Source: Euborellia annulipes (lineage: Eukaryota > Arthropoda > Insecta > Dermaptera > Anisolabididae). Taken from it: DNA of 64,000 nt. Shown here in pieces: positions 46,001-58,600 of the stretch. Each line of letters opens with the position of its first letter. Positions within the stretch are counted from its first letter, which is position 1. The position numbers and the translations under genes were made by a program. The stretch is from assembly GCA_023213315.1 (NCBI GenBank), contig JAKCPI010025220.1, positions 40,232 through 104,231 of the forward strand. The letters are read 5' to 3'. The notes under the pieces were generated by a model, which was given only the letters and a program-made list of their open reading frames with translations, was not told the origin of the DNA and searched no databases.

Positions 46001-48739
46001 TTACATTATATTTTCATATTGTATAGGTCTCTTTCCGTACTTATCAAGGATATATTTATTTGCGCCTTTTGCAAGTAGAGTTTCAATAAGATGACGTTTT
46101 CTCAGTTGATAAGCCCAATGTAAAGTGGTTCTGCCTTCTTCACCTTGAGAATTAATGTCAGCTCCTTTTTCTAAAAGTTTTTTAACAACAATTATACTTC
46201 CATCAATAGAATAATGAAGAGGTCTATTTCCTGATTTATCTTGACCCTCGATATCTGCCCCTTTATCAAGAAGATATTCAATCAAATTCATATGGCCCTT
46301 TAATACAGCAAAATGCAATGGTCTTTTCATGTTATCCACAGTTCCACAGTTTATATCAGCGCCTTTTTTTATTAACAATTTTACACAATCCATACAGTTA
46401 TAAAACGATGCTAAATGAAGGGGAGTATATCCTGATCTATTTTTTGTATCTATATTAATGCTGTTTTCAGAAAAAAAATTTATAATCTTAGGTAAGTTGT
46501 TCTTAGCTGCAATGTGAAGTGGGTTGTATCCGTCGGTGTTTTCAGGTAAAAAACTAAACCAATATTTTACGGCTTGCAGATTTCCTTCTTTAGTAGCCTC
46601 AAAAATGTTATTTGTCTCCATGGGGGCGAGATTTTTAATTTCATTCATTGCTACTTTCAAAAATTTTTCCTAGAAAAAAAAAAAAAAAAAAAAAAAATTA
46701 GTTTCTCTAGTTAATTATCAAAATTTCAAACAATTTTTACTTTCTCTTACCCTATATTTGAAATATATAGAGAGAGAAAGTATTGCAATCATGTCAAAAA
46801 TTCGATGTCGAGATTTTGATGGATATACATGTTTTGAGGTCCCCTGAGTCCAAAAAAGTGGGTCCCGTTTGGTGACCACGAGCAATCAGCGTGTTGAACG
46901 CCCCCCCCCCCCGGTAACCATCTGTACGATTGTAATTAAATTATTTAAATAAATTAATAACTCCTAATGACCTCTGTAGCCAAAGAGTTTAAAAATATTT
47001 TTTAGATGGCCTTTAATATCAGTGAAATTGTTTGAAGTACACTTTACTGATGTAGTATTTTAGATTTTTCAATTTCACTTTCCAGCTCTTCCTTCCATAG
47101 ACCCAATGTTAAATCCCTATGGGGCATGTTAATTTCGATTCAAAAGGCCGTCACGTCCCTTTGGAATTTTTTACACATTTTAAAAAATTTTGAAAAATAA
47201 CCAGAGTTTATTCCAAGCAGTCAACATTTAAAATACACAGAGCCTATGGAAATTTTGAATCAATTGACTTTTTTTTTACTTATGAAATGCAAGTGGTCAA
47301 GTTTGAAATGAAACTAAGGTGCTATGGGAAATTAAATATATCTCGACACAAAAAATCTGGTGTGACCACCTAGTAAATAAGCTAAATGTTGAGTCCCTTA
47401 GGACGAGGACAGTTATCGGATTTTGGGTGATTAATCACATTTTTTAACAATAGCCATGTCTCCTTTCCAGTAACGAGGTTTTTTTTAGGAATGACTCTTG
47501 CTTCGGAGAGTTCGTCGATAGATCCATTCAGTTCCAGTAATTCGGGTTGTCAAGCTCTCGTCTTCTTCCACAGCTACCAGATGCTCATAAAATCTAATAC
47601 TTCGCTCCTCTTCTTTAAGGATTGTATCACCGAACTTTTAAACCATCTTTCAACTTTTTTTTTGGCTAATCAATATATTACTTAGAAGCGATTAAAAAAA
47701 TCCATGTGTTTTTCATTTATATATATATATATATATATACGCTTTACTTTTAACTTCGATGAGTTGTAAATAAATTACACAAGGTTCCTATACTTCTCCA
47801 CTTCCTAAATAGAGAAGATTATTTAAATTTGTATAAATACAAAAATAGGCCCAGAATAATTTTTTTTTTAATTTAAATTTTTGGTACTAGCCACAAGATC
47901 AATGTTGACAAGTACAGCCCATAATCGCTGAACCTAGGATGCCTATCAGCGAGAATAATGAGCAATAATGGACCGCAGGAAGCATCGTATAATTGAATAT
48001 TTTATTATAATTATATATTTGTGAGGTCGTATCATATTTATAATGCAACAAAATTGCTGAATATGATTGTAATATGATATGTTGTTAATATGACAAAATT
48101 ACAAAACATTTCTCGAGTTGTTAAAGTATATGAATTTCATATTTCAACTCAAATCGTATTTTTATAATAAAGTAAAATAAAAAATTTTAAAAATTTAAAT
48201 CACTTACTTTGCCCATATCATCAAGTATTTCCATTAACATTTTATTTTCTTCTTCTAATTTTTTAATTTTATCAATTTTCTATTAAAAGAAAAGAAAACA
48301 TTTATTTATTTATTTATTTTTGTTATTTAAAATTAAAATTAAAATATTACATACTTCTTGTAATTTTTTTTCCAAAAGATATGTTTTGGATTCATTTGTT
48401 TTTTGTATTTCTTCAACTAAAAAATAATAAATTTAGTATTAAATTATATTAAAAGTAATAAATAGTTTACGTATCATACATACAATTTTCTGTATTAATT
48501 TCTAATAACTTTTCCATTCTCTTACATTTCTAAAATAAAAAATTATTTTTTAAATATAATAACATATATATAAATGAAAGTTTTTTAATTAAATTCATTA
48601 TTATTAATTAAATTATTAAATTAATTACCTGTAAAGTTTTTAAATATTTCAGCTTATAAATATCTCTTTCTTTTTCTGCATTTATTCTAACAAAATTTAA
48701 TTTGAAAAGTATATTTACTAAATCTTGACTCTGGGTCAT
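46001..48739 (-). CDS. Coiled-coil and ankyrin-repeat protein
   Basis: Five exons in phase: 48629-48739, 48484-48529, 48355-48416, 48208-48279, 46001-46669; 319 aa. All borders are GT-AG; the last acceptor follows a long T-run (TTTTCTAG|GAA). Residues 1-97 are mostly helical and Lys/Glu-rich (RDIYKLKYLKTLQKCKRMEK, KIKKLEEENKMLMEILDDMG), a likely coiled coil. Residues about 118-319 carry five to six ankyrin repeats with the usual TPLHLA...LL..GADIN core: NPLHIAAKNN, TPLHLASFYN, RPLHFAVLKG, RPLHYSIDGS, TTLHWAYQLR, with turns such as KKGADIN. Ankyrin repeats bind proteins; no catalytic domain is seen, and the partner is unknown. The large last exon alone could be taken for an intronless or bacterial-type ankyrin gene, but the upstream phase-matched exons argue for a host gene. 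It sits head-to-head with BMS1, 955 bp between start codons. I do not recognise the specific orthologue. Confidence 0.8.
46745..46865 (+). repeat. Family A repeat end fragment
   Basis: AGAGAGAAAGTATTGCAATC, ATTCGATGTCGAGATTTTGA and GAGGTCCCCTGAGTCC in family A order. It lies in the last intron of the ankyrin gene. Confidence 0.6.
47382..47640 (-). pseudogene. Degraded coding remnant, unidentified
   Basis: One minus-strand frame reads EVLDFMSIW, stop, LWKKTRA, stop, QPELLELNGSIDELSEARVI, then PKKNLVTGKETWLLLKNVIN and HPKSDNCPRPKGLNI, stop. The balanced composition is unlike chance AT-rich frames, and the two stops mean it is dead. Probably a mobile-element or retrocopy fragment; the family is not recognised. 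It lies within the last intron of the ankyrin gene. Confidence 0.4.
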
Positions 48740-48970
48740 TATTATCAATATTAATTTCTTGTAAAACAATTAAGTAAAAAGGTGGAGAAATCTTATAAAT
48801 TTCTTTTAATATAAATTTTTCCAATAATTAAAGTATTTATTTGTTATAATCATGAAAATAATAGAAGAGAGTACAAAATGAAATTAGAAATCAGAAATGG
48901 TGCGTTTGCATGGAAATGGCCAATTGAAAAAGAGAGAGAGTAAAATAAACGAAACGGATTGGTTAAATAT

Positions 48971-48976
48971 CACGTG
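48971..48976. promoter_or_regulatory. CACGTG E-box between BMS1 and the ankyrin gene
   Basis: Palindromic TCACGTGA in the 955-bp head-to-head spacer, about 230 bp before the ankyrin-gene start and about 720 bp before the BMS1 start. Myc/Max or USF-type factors bind this core, and ribosome-biogenesis genes are frequent Myc targets. A nearby CCAAT occurs at 48918-48922. Function is inferred. Confidence 0.35.
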
Positions 48977-49039
48977 ACCAGAGTTGGCAAGTTTTTTCCC
49001 GCCGGGAAAATTCCCGGGTTTTATACTGTATAATTTTTT

Positions 49040-49320
49040 GGAGAAAAATATGGCGGGGTTTAAAAAGTAAAAAAATTTAAAAAACCAACCCCCCCCCCCA
49101 AAAAAAAAAAAAAATTTTTTTTTTTTTATTATTTTTTAAATTGTTGATGATGTTTGTTTTTTTTTTATTTATAAAAAATAAAAAAAAAAATAAAATAAAT
49201 AAAAAAAAAATTTTTTTTTTTTTTTTTTGGGTTGGGGGTGTGGTTATTTATTTTTTTTTTTTAATTTTTATAAAATTTTTTTTTAAATAAAAAAAAAAAA
49301 AAAAATTGGCATCTTGGATG
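49040..49320. other. Homopolymer-dominated tract, probable low-quality sequence
   Basis: Long A, T and C runs with almost no other content, between the two head-to-head genes. It starts at a CCCGCCGGGAAAATTCCCGG repeat end (49000-49020). Similar in style to 11460-11690. Confidence 0.55.
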
Positions 49321-49394
49321 ATTATAAATCAGTGTTATAAATCATAAACCTAGAGGTCAAGGGTTTTAATTAAAGATAACTAGTTTTAATCAAT

Positions 49395-49465
49395 TAAAAA
49401 AATATATAGACGGTGTCTAAATGGCCTCAGATGCTGAAAAATACCTTTAACAACATATTTAAAAA
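49395..49465 (+). mobile_element. SINE family 1 fragment
   Basis: GGTGTCTAAATGGCCTCAGA followed by TGCTGAAAAATACCTTTAAC, just upstream of BMS1. Confidence 0.55.
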
Positions 49466-49694
49466 CAAATTTATTTTTATAATGTTGGCATTTGTATTAT
49501 TTGGTTGTCAACTCTTTTGCTATTTATTCTCTGTTGCTAATTTTGCTATACGATCAACACGTGTATACGTTTTAAAAAACTAAAATTAATATCTCATCTG
49601 TAATTATTCTTAATTATTAATGTCTCTTCTAAAAAGAAAAATATTTTATTAATTTTAATGTTTTCTTTTGATATTATATTGTGAATAAATTATA

Positions 49695-52600
49695 ATGGCT
49701 GCTGATAATGAATCTAAAGTGGAGAAAAAAGCCCATCGAGAAAGTAAAGCAGGTAAATAAAATAAAAACATTTTCATTTACTCTAGGCAAATAAAGAAAT
49801 AAATCTATTTTGATAATATAAAATAAATATGTTTTGAAATTGTTATAATAACATTAAATGGAAATTAACTTCATAAAAAATTTTTTAATGACATTTCGAC
49901 GATATCACACCTCATTATCATTTAACAAAAAGCTACTTATTTGTTTCTTTCAAATCCAAAAAGTCAAATCCTATTCACGAAACTATTTTTGATATTCAAC
50001 TTTAATGTTTAATGTTCCCCTTTAGACTCTTATGAATTATCTCCATTGTACGACTTATGAGTACCATAATACAAAAAATCTAAACTATCCAACCAATTTA
50101 TTAATAATGTAGTCGTGTTAGTCAAATAATGATAAATTATATAAACGCTAATATAAATTGATTTCCTGTTGAAAAAAATCACTTGTTATTTGTAATTATA
50201 TATATATATATATATAGGATGGCACTTATTTACCAAACTTAAAATTCTGAACGGTTCGCCCCCCAGATAATTCAATTATCACAAAAAAATAAGATTGCAA
50301 TGGAGAAAGCCCTCATATTAAGCGTTTAAATTTAGGGGCCCAGGCATTCTTATTTAAGCCATTTGGTATCCATCCAAATGGCTTAAATAAAATCATAAGA
50401 TTGGACATAGAAATTTAAGAATGAAACATCATTCAAATGACTGACATTCACGGCCGGCTAGACAGTCCCCCATTCGATCAACCTAATTTTTTCAGTACAT
50501 TTTCAATTGTTTGGGCTCCAATCACATAAATGCAAATTTTTATTTCGTGTTTCAAGGCATCAATCGCCCACGGGGCTTGGAGTAGTTGGTAGCGTGTCTA
50601 CCTTCTATACCGAACGTCGCGGGTTCGGACCCCAGGCAGTCCGAGGATTTTATTTAAGGCATTTGGATACCAAATGCTTATATAAGAATGCCTGGACCCC
50701 AATATGTATATTAACGGATATCGTTTAAAGTCTTAAATGGCCTAAGTTGCCGAAAAGACTGTGTGAATGTGAGTGTGAATGAGTAAAAGTGTGAATGTGA
50801 GTGTGAATGAGTAAAAAGTGTGAATGTTAAAAAAAAAAAAAAGGCATCAATCGTCTCTGGATGATTAGCATAACACTTATCCTTAAGGGTCCCCACAAAA
50901 AAAATCCAACGGGGTCAAATCACAGCTCCGAGGCGGCCAATTGACATTAGCTTTTCTGCTGATTATTCGATTACCAAAACAGTGCGCAAAAGATCCATTG
51001 TTTTGCTTGCTTTGTGGCAAGGGGCACCGTTTCAGTGTCCAATCTTTCTAATAAACTCATAATTTTGAAAAAATATTCTTTAGTTTTTTTTCTTATAGCC
51101 GATTCAAATTCCAAAAGTTTGATGGCCCACCCTGTATAAATTTTTTTTTTTAATTTATTTAAGTTCTTTTTCAGCAACGGAGGCCATTTAGACCCCGTCC
51201 CTATTTATTTCAATTCATTGGGAGCCGATTAAATTGAAATAAATTGTTGAATGTGTTGGAATGCGAACTCGCGATCCTTGGTACAGAAGGCCAGCTCGCT
51301 AACCCCTACACCAAGACCCGAGGGCATATATACATTAATAATAATAATTATTTAATTTTTTTAGGAAGAAAAGCTGAAAAGAAAAAGATTAAAAATAAAC
51401 ATGTCCAAGAGTTGACTGATAAACAAAAAAACCCAAAAGCTTTTGCCATCAATTCAGTTGTAAGAGCTGAACGGAGATTTCGTCGAAAAGAGGATATTCA
51501 AACAAAGAAACATCATATTCCTTTAGTAGATCGAACACCGATCGAACCACCACCAGTAGTTGTTGCCATTGTAGGACCACCCAAAGTTGGAAAAACTACT
51601 TTAATGCATTGTTTAATAAAGATGTTCGCCAAACAGCCACTTACGAATATTCAAGGACCTGTCACCATCGTCACAGGCAAGAATTGAGACTGACTGAAAA
51701 GTTTTACTCCCTAGTTTGTAGTCGGGAACAGAAAAGAGAACTCAAAATTAAATAAAAAATGCATAATAATTAGAATTTTTTAAGCTAAGAATGTAATATA
51801 TATTCATCACTTTAGCCTATATTTATACTGATTCATTTCTTTCAACAAGTGTTTCCATTCGATTCATGAAGAATTCTTGTAGTCTTTCTCGGGCCCAAGT
51901 GGTCACAGTGAGGTTCACCTCTCCGTCGGTGGGGTGTATTGCTCATAAGATCTTATTTGACGTGAAGTAAGAAATATTATTATTATTTGTTTTATGGTCT
52001 TTTTCGGCATCTAGGGCTATTTAGACTCCATCTCTATTTATTTCAAATGATTGAATTGAAATAAATTTTTCTCACTTGGGACGAGAAGTGAACCCCAGAC
52101 ACAAGAATCTAAAGCGGGGTCTCGGGCAAAGGGAAGAATTAGACTCCTCATTGGCCATATTCTTGCAATATATTGTCAGGTTGTGCGACCAAAGAGGCAC
52201 TTCGCAAGATGAGCCTACTCCCCCGGGTATTCTTCTAACAAATTCCACATCTTCCCTCTTCTCAAAAATAATCATTAGACCACCGACGTGTATCAACAAA
52301 GGCCATTTGGATCACCAGGAACCGAATGAATAAACTTGTCCCATGTTGGGAGAAATATATCAGTATAAGCACGGGCTATTTTGAAAAAGAAAAATAGATA
52401 AAAAATATTACTTTTATACATTTTTTGTCTCATTTCGATAAGTATTTTCCTTCCCATATTATTCACTAGAGTGCACAACTTTTCACCCGGCCTTTGACCT
52501 TCCATTTATAAAAATTAATTTTTTTTACCATAATTTCTTAACATAATATATAACATATATGTTATTTTTTTATTTTAGGAAAGAAAAAACGATTGACACT

Positions 52601-55600
52601 AATAGAATGTAATAATGATATAAATAGTATGATTGACATTGGCAAAGTGGCTGATTTGATTTTATTACTTGTCGACGCTTCTTTTGGTTTCGAAATGGAA
52701 ATTTTTGAATTTCTTAATATTTGTCAGGTAATTATCTTTCTTTTTTTTTTAAGAAATAAAATTCTTTAAGCATTTTCAAATCAAGAAACCTTAATATCAA
52801 AGTTTTTTGACATGACAACGTTTTACAATCCATGTATAGTGGCTTTTTTTTGGTTTTTTCTTTTTTAATTTTGCTTCTCTTAAAATGCCCTTTTTTTAAT
52901 AAATTTGTTTTTCTAGGTTCATGGAATGCCCCGAGTAATGGGTGTCCTCACACATCTGGATCTTATAAATCACCCTGAGAAATTAAAAAAGACTAAAAAA
53001 ACACTAAAACATCGTTTTTGGACTGAAGTATATGCGGGTGCAAAACTATTTTATCTCTCTGGGTTACTATATGGGGAATATTTTAAAAATGAAGTTAGAA
53101 ATTTAGCAAGATTTATTACAGTTATGAAATTCAGACCAATCATTTGGCGATCAACTCATCCATATATTCTTGGTAAGCTTTATTATTTATTTAATACTAG
53201 CCGGCCTTCGGCGGGCTTCTCGTCTAGACAGGAGGGCTTCGCCCCCTGGACCTCTCACCTTTCTTAATTATGAGACAACTGTTTTTTCTAGACCCGCCTT
53301 GGTCGGGCTTCGCGTTTAGACAGGGGGGCTTTGGATTGGAATACGTAGAATACTCGCCTAAACCCCCCAACAGCTGGCTCTGGCCCGCCTTCGGCGGACC
53401 CTCGCCTTTTCTTAATTATCTAAAGACAACGGTTTTTTCTAGACCCGCCTTGGTCGAGCTTCGCGCTTAGGCAGGGGGCAAAGAAAAGAAAATTATTATT
53501 ACTACGTATTCCAATCCAGTGGCTGCTTGAGGATTTGTTTACATTCACAGAATACATCAATGTAAAGAATACATATACATTTCCTATGGGAGAAATCGTA
53601 AATTTAGGAATTAATAACTCAAATAGTTATAGGAATTTCGGAACCCGAGTATTTTTTCTCCATAAAACTGCATAATTTCGTTTCAAAATTCCTACGAGAA
53701 GTTGGTCAAACAGAGCGTGACAGACGGACAGACAGGCAGACAGACGGACACACCGCTATTATTATATATAAATATATATAGAAATTATAAAACTAACTAC
53801 ATATTGTAGTTAGAGATCTAAAATCCTCTAAGACTCCTGAATATCATTAAAGAATATCTCATAAGGAGTTTAGTGTTGAGAGGCTGTTTTTTATAATAGT
53901 CCGAGATAGAGTCTCACTCGGAAGGATTCTTCTCAGAACGGGCCTGATTCGCCTCTTGGCGGTTTTTCCATATCGCTTCAAAAAAAAATGATCGAATACG
54001 GTCGAGTCGCTCCGAATGAATCATCTCTGATCACCCGTCAATGCCTTTAAATAAAATCGAATGAATTTGGGAAAAAACTATTCTTTTTTTTTCTTATTGT
54101 TAAAAAAATGATATTTTAATGGACTCGAAAAATCCAAATTATTTTAATAAAATAAGATGAATGGGAAGAACTTGGCAGATATTAGGAGAAATCTTGGTCC
54201 GATCCGAGATCCGTTTTCTAATATCTTTCCCGATAAGATGTGTAATAAATTTGGATACTAAACGTCTATGTCAAAGTTGTAGTGTGTTTTTTTGACTGAT
54301 TCGTGAGACTTGTTGACTGCCGATCAGTTCTCCAAGTCTAGGCACTATTTAATTATTATTGATATACATAATATGAAATTAATAATAATTTCTCAATGAG
54401 TTATTTGTTTTTTATTTTATTTACTATATTTATTATATTATGTTTAATTTATTTTTTAAATATATTTCTCTTTTTGTAGCTGATAGATTTGAAGATCTCA
54501 CCCAAAGTGAACTTATTAGACAAAATCCCAAAGTAAATAGAACTGTCAGTTTTTACGGTTATGTCCGAGGAGTTTCGTTCAATAAATCAAATAGAATTCA
54601 TATTCCCGGTAAGGTTTCATTTTTTATTTTATTTATTTGTTCTCATTGCCTCCTCCCTAAAAATTAAACTTACATTTTTTTGAAATTCAAGGTTGTGGTG
54701 ATATGGTAATAGAAGAAATTATGTCACTTCCTGACCCATGTCCTCTACCGGAAAAGAATAAAAAAAGATCATTGGTTGGCCAAGAAAGATTGATTTACGC
54801 TCCTTTTTCTGGCGTTGGCGGAATTGTTTATGATAAAGACGCTGTTTATGTGGAACTTGGGGGAAGCCACTCTCACCATTACATGGTCAGTAATATTACT
54901 ATTATTATTCACATTTTAACAAATTTCTTAATAATAAAGTTATATGAATTGTCCTTATATGCAGAAAGAAGGTTCGGATTTAGTCAATAATATCCTTGAA
55001 ACTCAAGAAACACTTGATAAGAAAATGGCTAGAAGTGAATTGCAATTATTCACCAACACTGAACCTTTAACATCAAATGATATCAAGTAAGTAATATTTA
55101 AAAAGTTAGATATATCAATATATACTGTATCTTTATTTTGCTTTTTAATCCTTATTTAAATTTTTTTTTAGATTATCTGAAATAAATAAATACGATGAAG
55201 AAAAAGTTATTGATAAAGATGATGGAAGAACTCGAAGAAAAGTTATTTTTCAAGATAATGAACTCGAAACAGAAAAGGATAACGTTGAAGAAGATACAGA
55301 AGAAGAAGATAATGAAGAAGAAGTAGATGGAAAATTCCCCTCTGATAATGAAGACGAAGAAGAAGATATTGATCGAGAAGTGAAAAAAAGAAAAATACCC
55401 TGGGAGACCAGAGTTAACGAGGAAAAAGAAATTGTTGCAAATAAAAAATTAAAAAAAACTCCTAAACATCTTGAAAAAGAATTAAATGATATGATTGGCG
55501 ATTTTGTAAATGAAACTCAAGAAAGTGAAGAAGATGAGAGTGATGAAGATGACAATGATGATGTTATGGATAATAATGAAGAATCTTTAGAAAGTGAGAA

Positions 55601-58600
55601 TAAACTTATTCAAGAAAAAAACATTCCAGTCAAGTAAGTATCACCCCTTCCCTATATGTAATGTATAAACCGACCAAAAAGTTAGACTAGTGTGATGCTA
55701 TTGAATTTCCACTTTTTAAAAACTGATTGTTATCATTGGTTATATTTTATGTAAAATATCTGGTGTGACTGTCGCACACAACTTTCTCTTACCTTCGGTA
55801 ATCGAAATTTGTGTTCTGTGCTTCTCCCACCAGGTTTTTGTTTCGACATATATTTAGTTTCCGACAGTAGGGTACATTTGAATTCAAGATGTAAAATTTA
55901 TAAACGTGGAGAGAGATAGGCTAAAAGCGCTAGGAGGTTGAAATTTTTTATTTAAGTTAGTCACAAGTATTTTTCAATGTTTATAAATTTTACCATACGA
56001 CTTGAATTCTATTATATATCGGCGGAAACTAACTATATGTCGACACAAAAGATCTGGAGTGACAAGCACAGAACCTAACTTTCAATTACCGAAGAAAAGA
56101 GAAAGTTGTGTGTTTTGCTTGTCACACCAGATTTTCACTTGTCACACCAGATTTTCACTTTTATATTAATAAAATTAAATATTTTTATTTAGTTAATTAA
56201 ATTCTAAAGAACTCATCCATATTTCGGTAATCGACAAATAAGTAAGCTCCCTATTTCTTTTACTTGCTCATATTATTAATCGTTTATTTACAGTGACTTT
56301 TTTTTTGCCCAAAAACAGACTTTTTACCGACTATTTGGCTAAAAAGAATAGACTTATAAGGCTACTTTAATTTTCACATGTTTGACTATTATTTTATATA
56401 TTTATTTAATTTTTTTTAAACATAAGCAAATTTATTTACTGTATCTTTTTAATTTTTCTTTTTACTTTTTTTTGTAGATATTATAAAATTTCAAATGATA
56501 AAAATGAAGAAATAAAAAATCAGATTTCAGAGGTGTTATCAAAAATAAGTTTTAATAAAACGAATGAAAATGATTTAAATGAAAGTGTTGAAATGGAAAA
56601 TTCTGATGATGAAGACGAGGAAGACGATGATGATGATAATGAAGAAGATGATGATTTTGAAGATGAAGATGAAAAAAGTTTAGAAGATACTGAAGAATAT
56701 GGTGAAGAGTTAAATGAATCTGAAGAAGAAAATGATAATGATATTAAAAAGGCTATTGATTCATCTTTGAAATGGAAAGAAAATCTTGCACAGAAAGCCT
56801 CGGATGCATTTTTAGAAAGACAATCAAATAGTCATAATCTTTGGAAATTAGTATATGGCGATGGTAATTATAATTTAAAGCTTAATATATATTTATACTC
56901 TTAAAGAGCCTATAATAATTATCTATAGCAGTGTTCCCACAGCACCCTAAAAGTGCGTTGGGAATAACGTTACACACTAGGCTCTTTCCCCCTGCGGAAA
57001 ATTTCTTTCGTCTTGCGTGAAAATCATTTTACCTTTTTTTAGGAAAAATAAATTTTTACAGCCTAAATCATATCGCATTCCGGTAAATTTTTGTCGCTTG
57101 CGTTAAAATGATTTTACCTTTTTTTTGTTTATCTAAATATCTCGCGGCAGCCTGTGTTGCGCGGCAAAATACTAATAATAATAATTGTTTCACCCCTCCC
57201 TAGTTACGCCCATGATTACCGGTATCTTCTTTTTAGATTAATAACATTAAATAAAACATAATTTAAAAAAATTCGGACTATATTTTTTAGATAATTTAAT
57301 TTGTAATCATTGTGTTGAAAATAATTAATTTTTTGCCTTTAATTAATTAGCTGGAATCTTTTAAATGAAATGGAATAAAACGCTTGTTTCCCTATGGGCA
57401 GAACTAACGCCATCTCTTGCCGCCTAGAGTAACCAGTTTCTAAATCGGCTAATAACGGTTTTTCGAGACTCGCCCTTTAAGGTGCGCGTCTCGAAAAGCC
57501 GTTAGAAGACCATTCACTACCGAGTTACTCGAGGGGGCAAGAGATGGCGTTAGTTTTTCCCAAAGGGATACAAGGGATTTATTCCATTTCATTTGAAAGA
57601 TTCCAGCTAATTAATTAAGGGTAAAAAATTAATTATTTTTTAACACAATGATTACTAATTTAATTATCTATAAGATATAGAGATAATTTTTTTAAAATAT
57701 CTTTTATTTAATGCGATTAATCTAAAAAAAAAAAATTATTTTTTCGAAAATCAAAAAAAGGGCTTCTATAAGTTGTAGATATTTTAAATAGCTTTAATTT
57801 AAAAAAAAATTGAGGTTGATAGCTTCAAAATTGTGGCCGCTGGAATCTCCCAAAATTAGCACCCCGAGGCGCGCACCTTAAGAAAAATCATTTCATCGAA
57901 ATAAACAGAGCGATATCGAGCAATTTTTCAAATGCTGATAGCAAACTTTTTCGCTTATGCCTCTCTGACTGGCCCTATACCTGCATTGTAAGACGTTGTC
58001 ACGTCCAAAGCTTGTATTTTTCTTTTTCTTTTTTTTCTTTACAGTCTTCGAAAATAAAGCCAGAGAAAACAGGAATGAAGAAGAAGAATCTGATGAAATT
58101 GGAGGTTTATTTCAAATAGTAAACAAACGCGAACACGCAAAACTTCAACAACGAGACGATCAAGATCAAGTGGAATGTTCCAAATTTATCGCAAATCAAA
58201 CACGCAATTGGGAGGATGAAAATAATCGTTTATTAATCGCCGATTGTTTTGTAACTGGTAAATGGAAAGCGTCAGAAGATGCCAAAGAATTATTACGTCT
58301 CGATGATTTAGAAGACGATGATGATGAAATGTTTGGCGATTTTGAAGATTTAGAAACTGGAGAAAAACACGAGACTGAAGCGACCTCATCGGAACAGAAA
58401 AATGGTAATTATATTAATTTTTATTTTCTTTCTTTAGTGAATTTTAATATTAAAAAATACATTTTAGAGCCCAAATTAACTAAAAAGGAGCTTCTTGAGA
58501 AGAAAAAAAATTAAAAGAACAATTTGATGCTGAATATGATGATACGGAAGGAGGAAAAACTCATTTTGATGATCTGAAGCAAGAGATGAGTGCCCAAGCC

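Noticed and set aside
46001..46669. Ankyrin exon as bacterial contamination or a Wolbachia transfer
   Set aside because: Four upstream exons join it in exact phase with proper GT-AG borders and a poly-T acceptor, and codon use is like the neighbours.
50567..50640. A tRNA gene
   Set aside because: The pol III boxes belong to the head of a SINE with body, tail and target duplication; no intact cloverleaf is evident by eye. The same holds for 3745 and 51328.
53190..53470. Pro/Gly/Phe-rich plus-strand frames after BMS1 exon 4
   Set aside because: They are translations of a G/C-rich tandem repeat inside an intron; the donor at 53173 and conserved phase to 54480 exclude coding.
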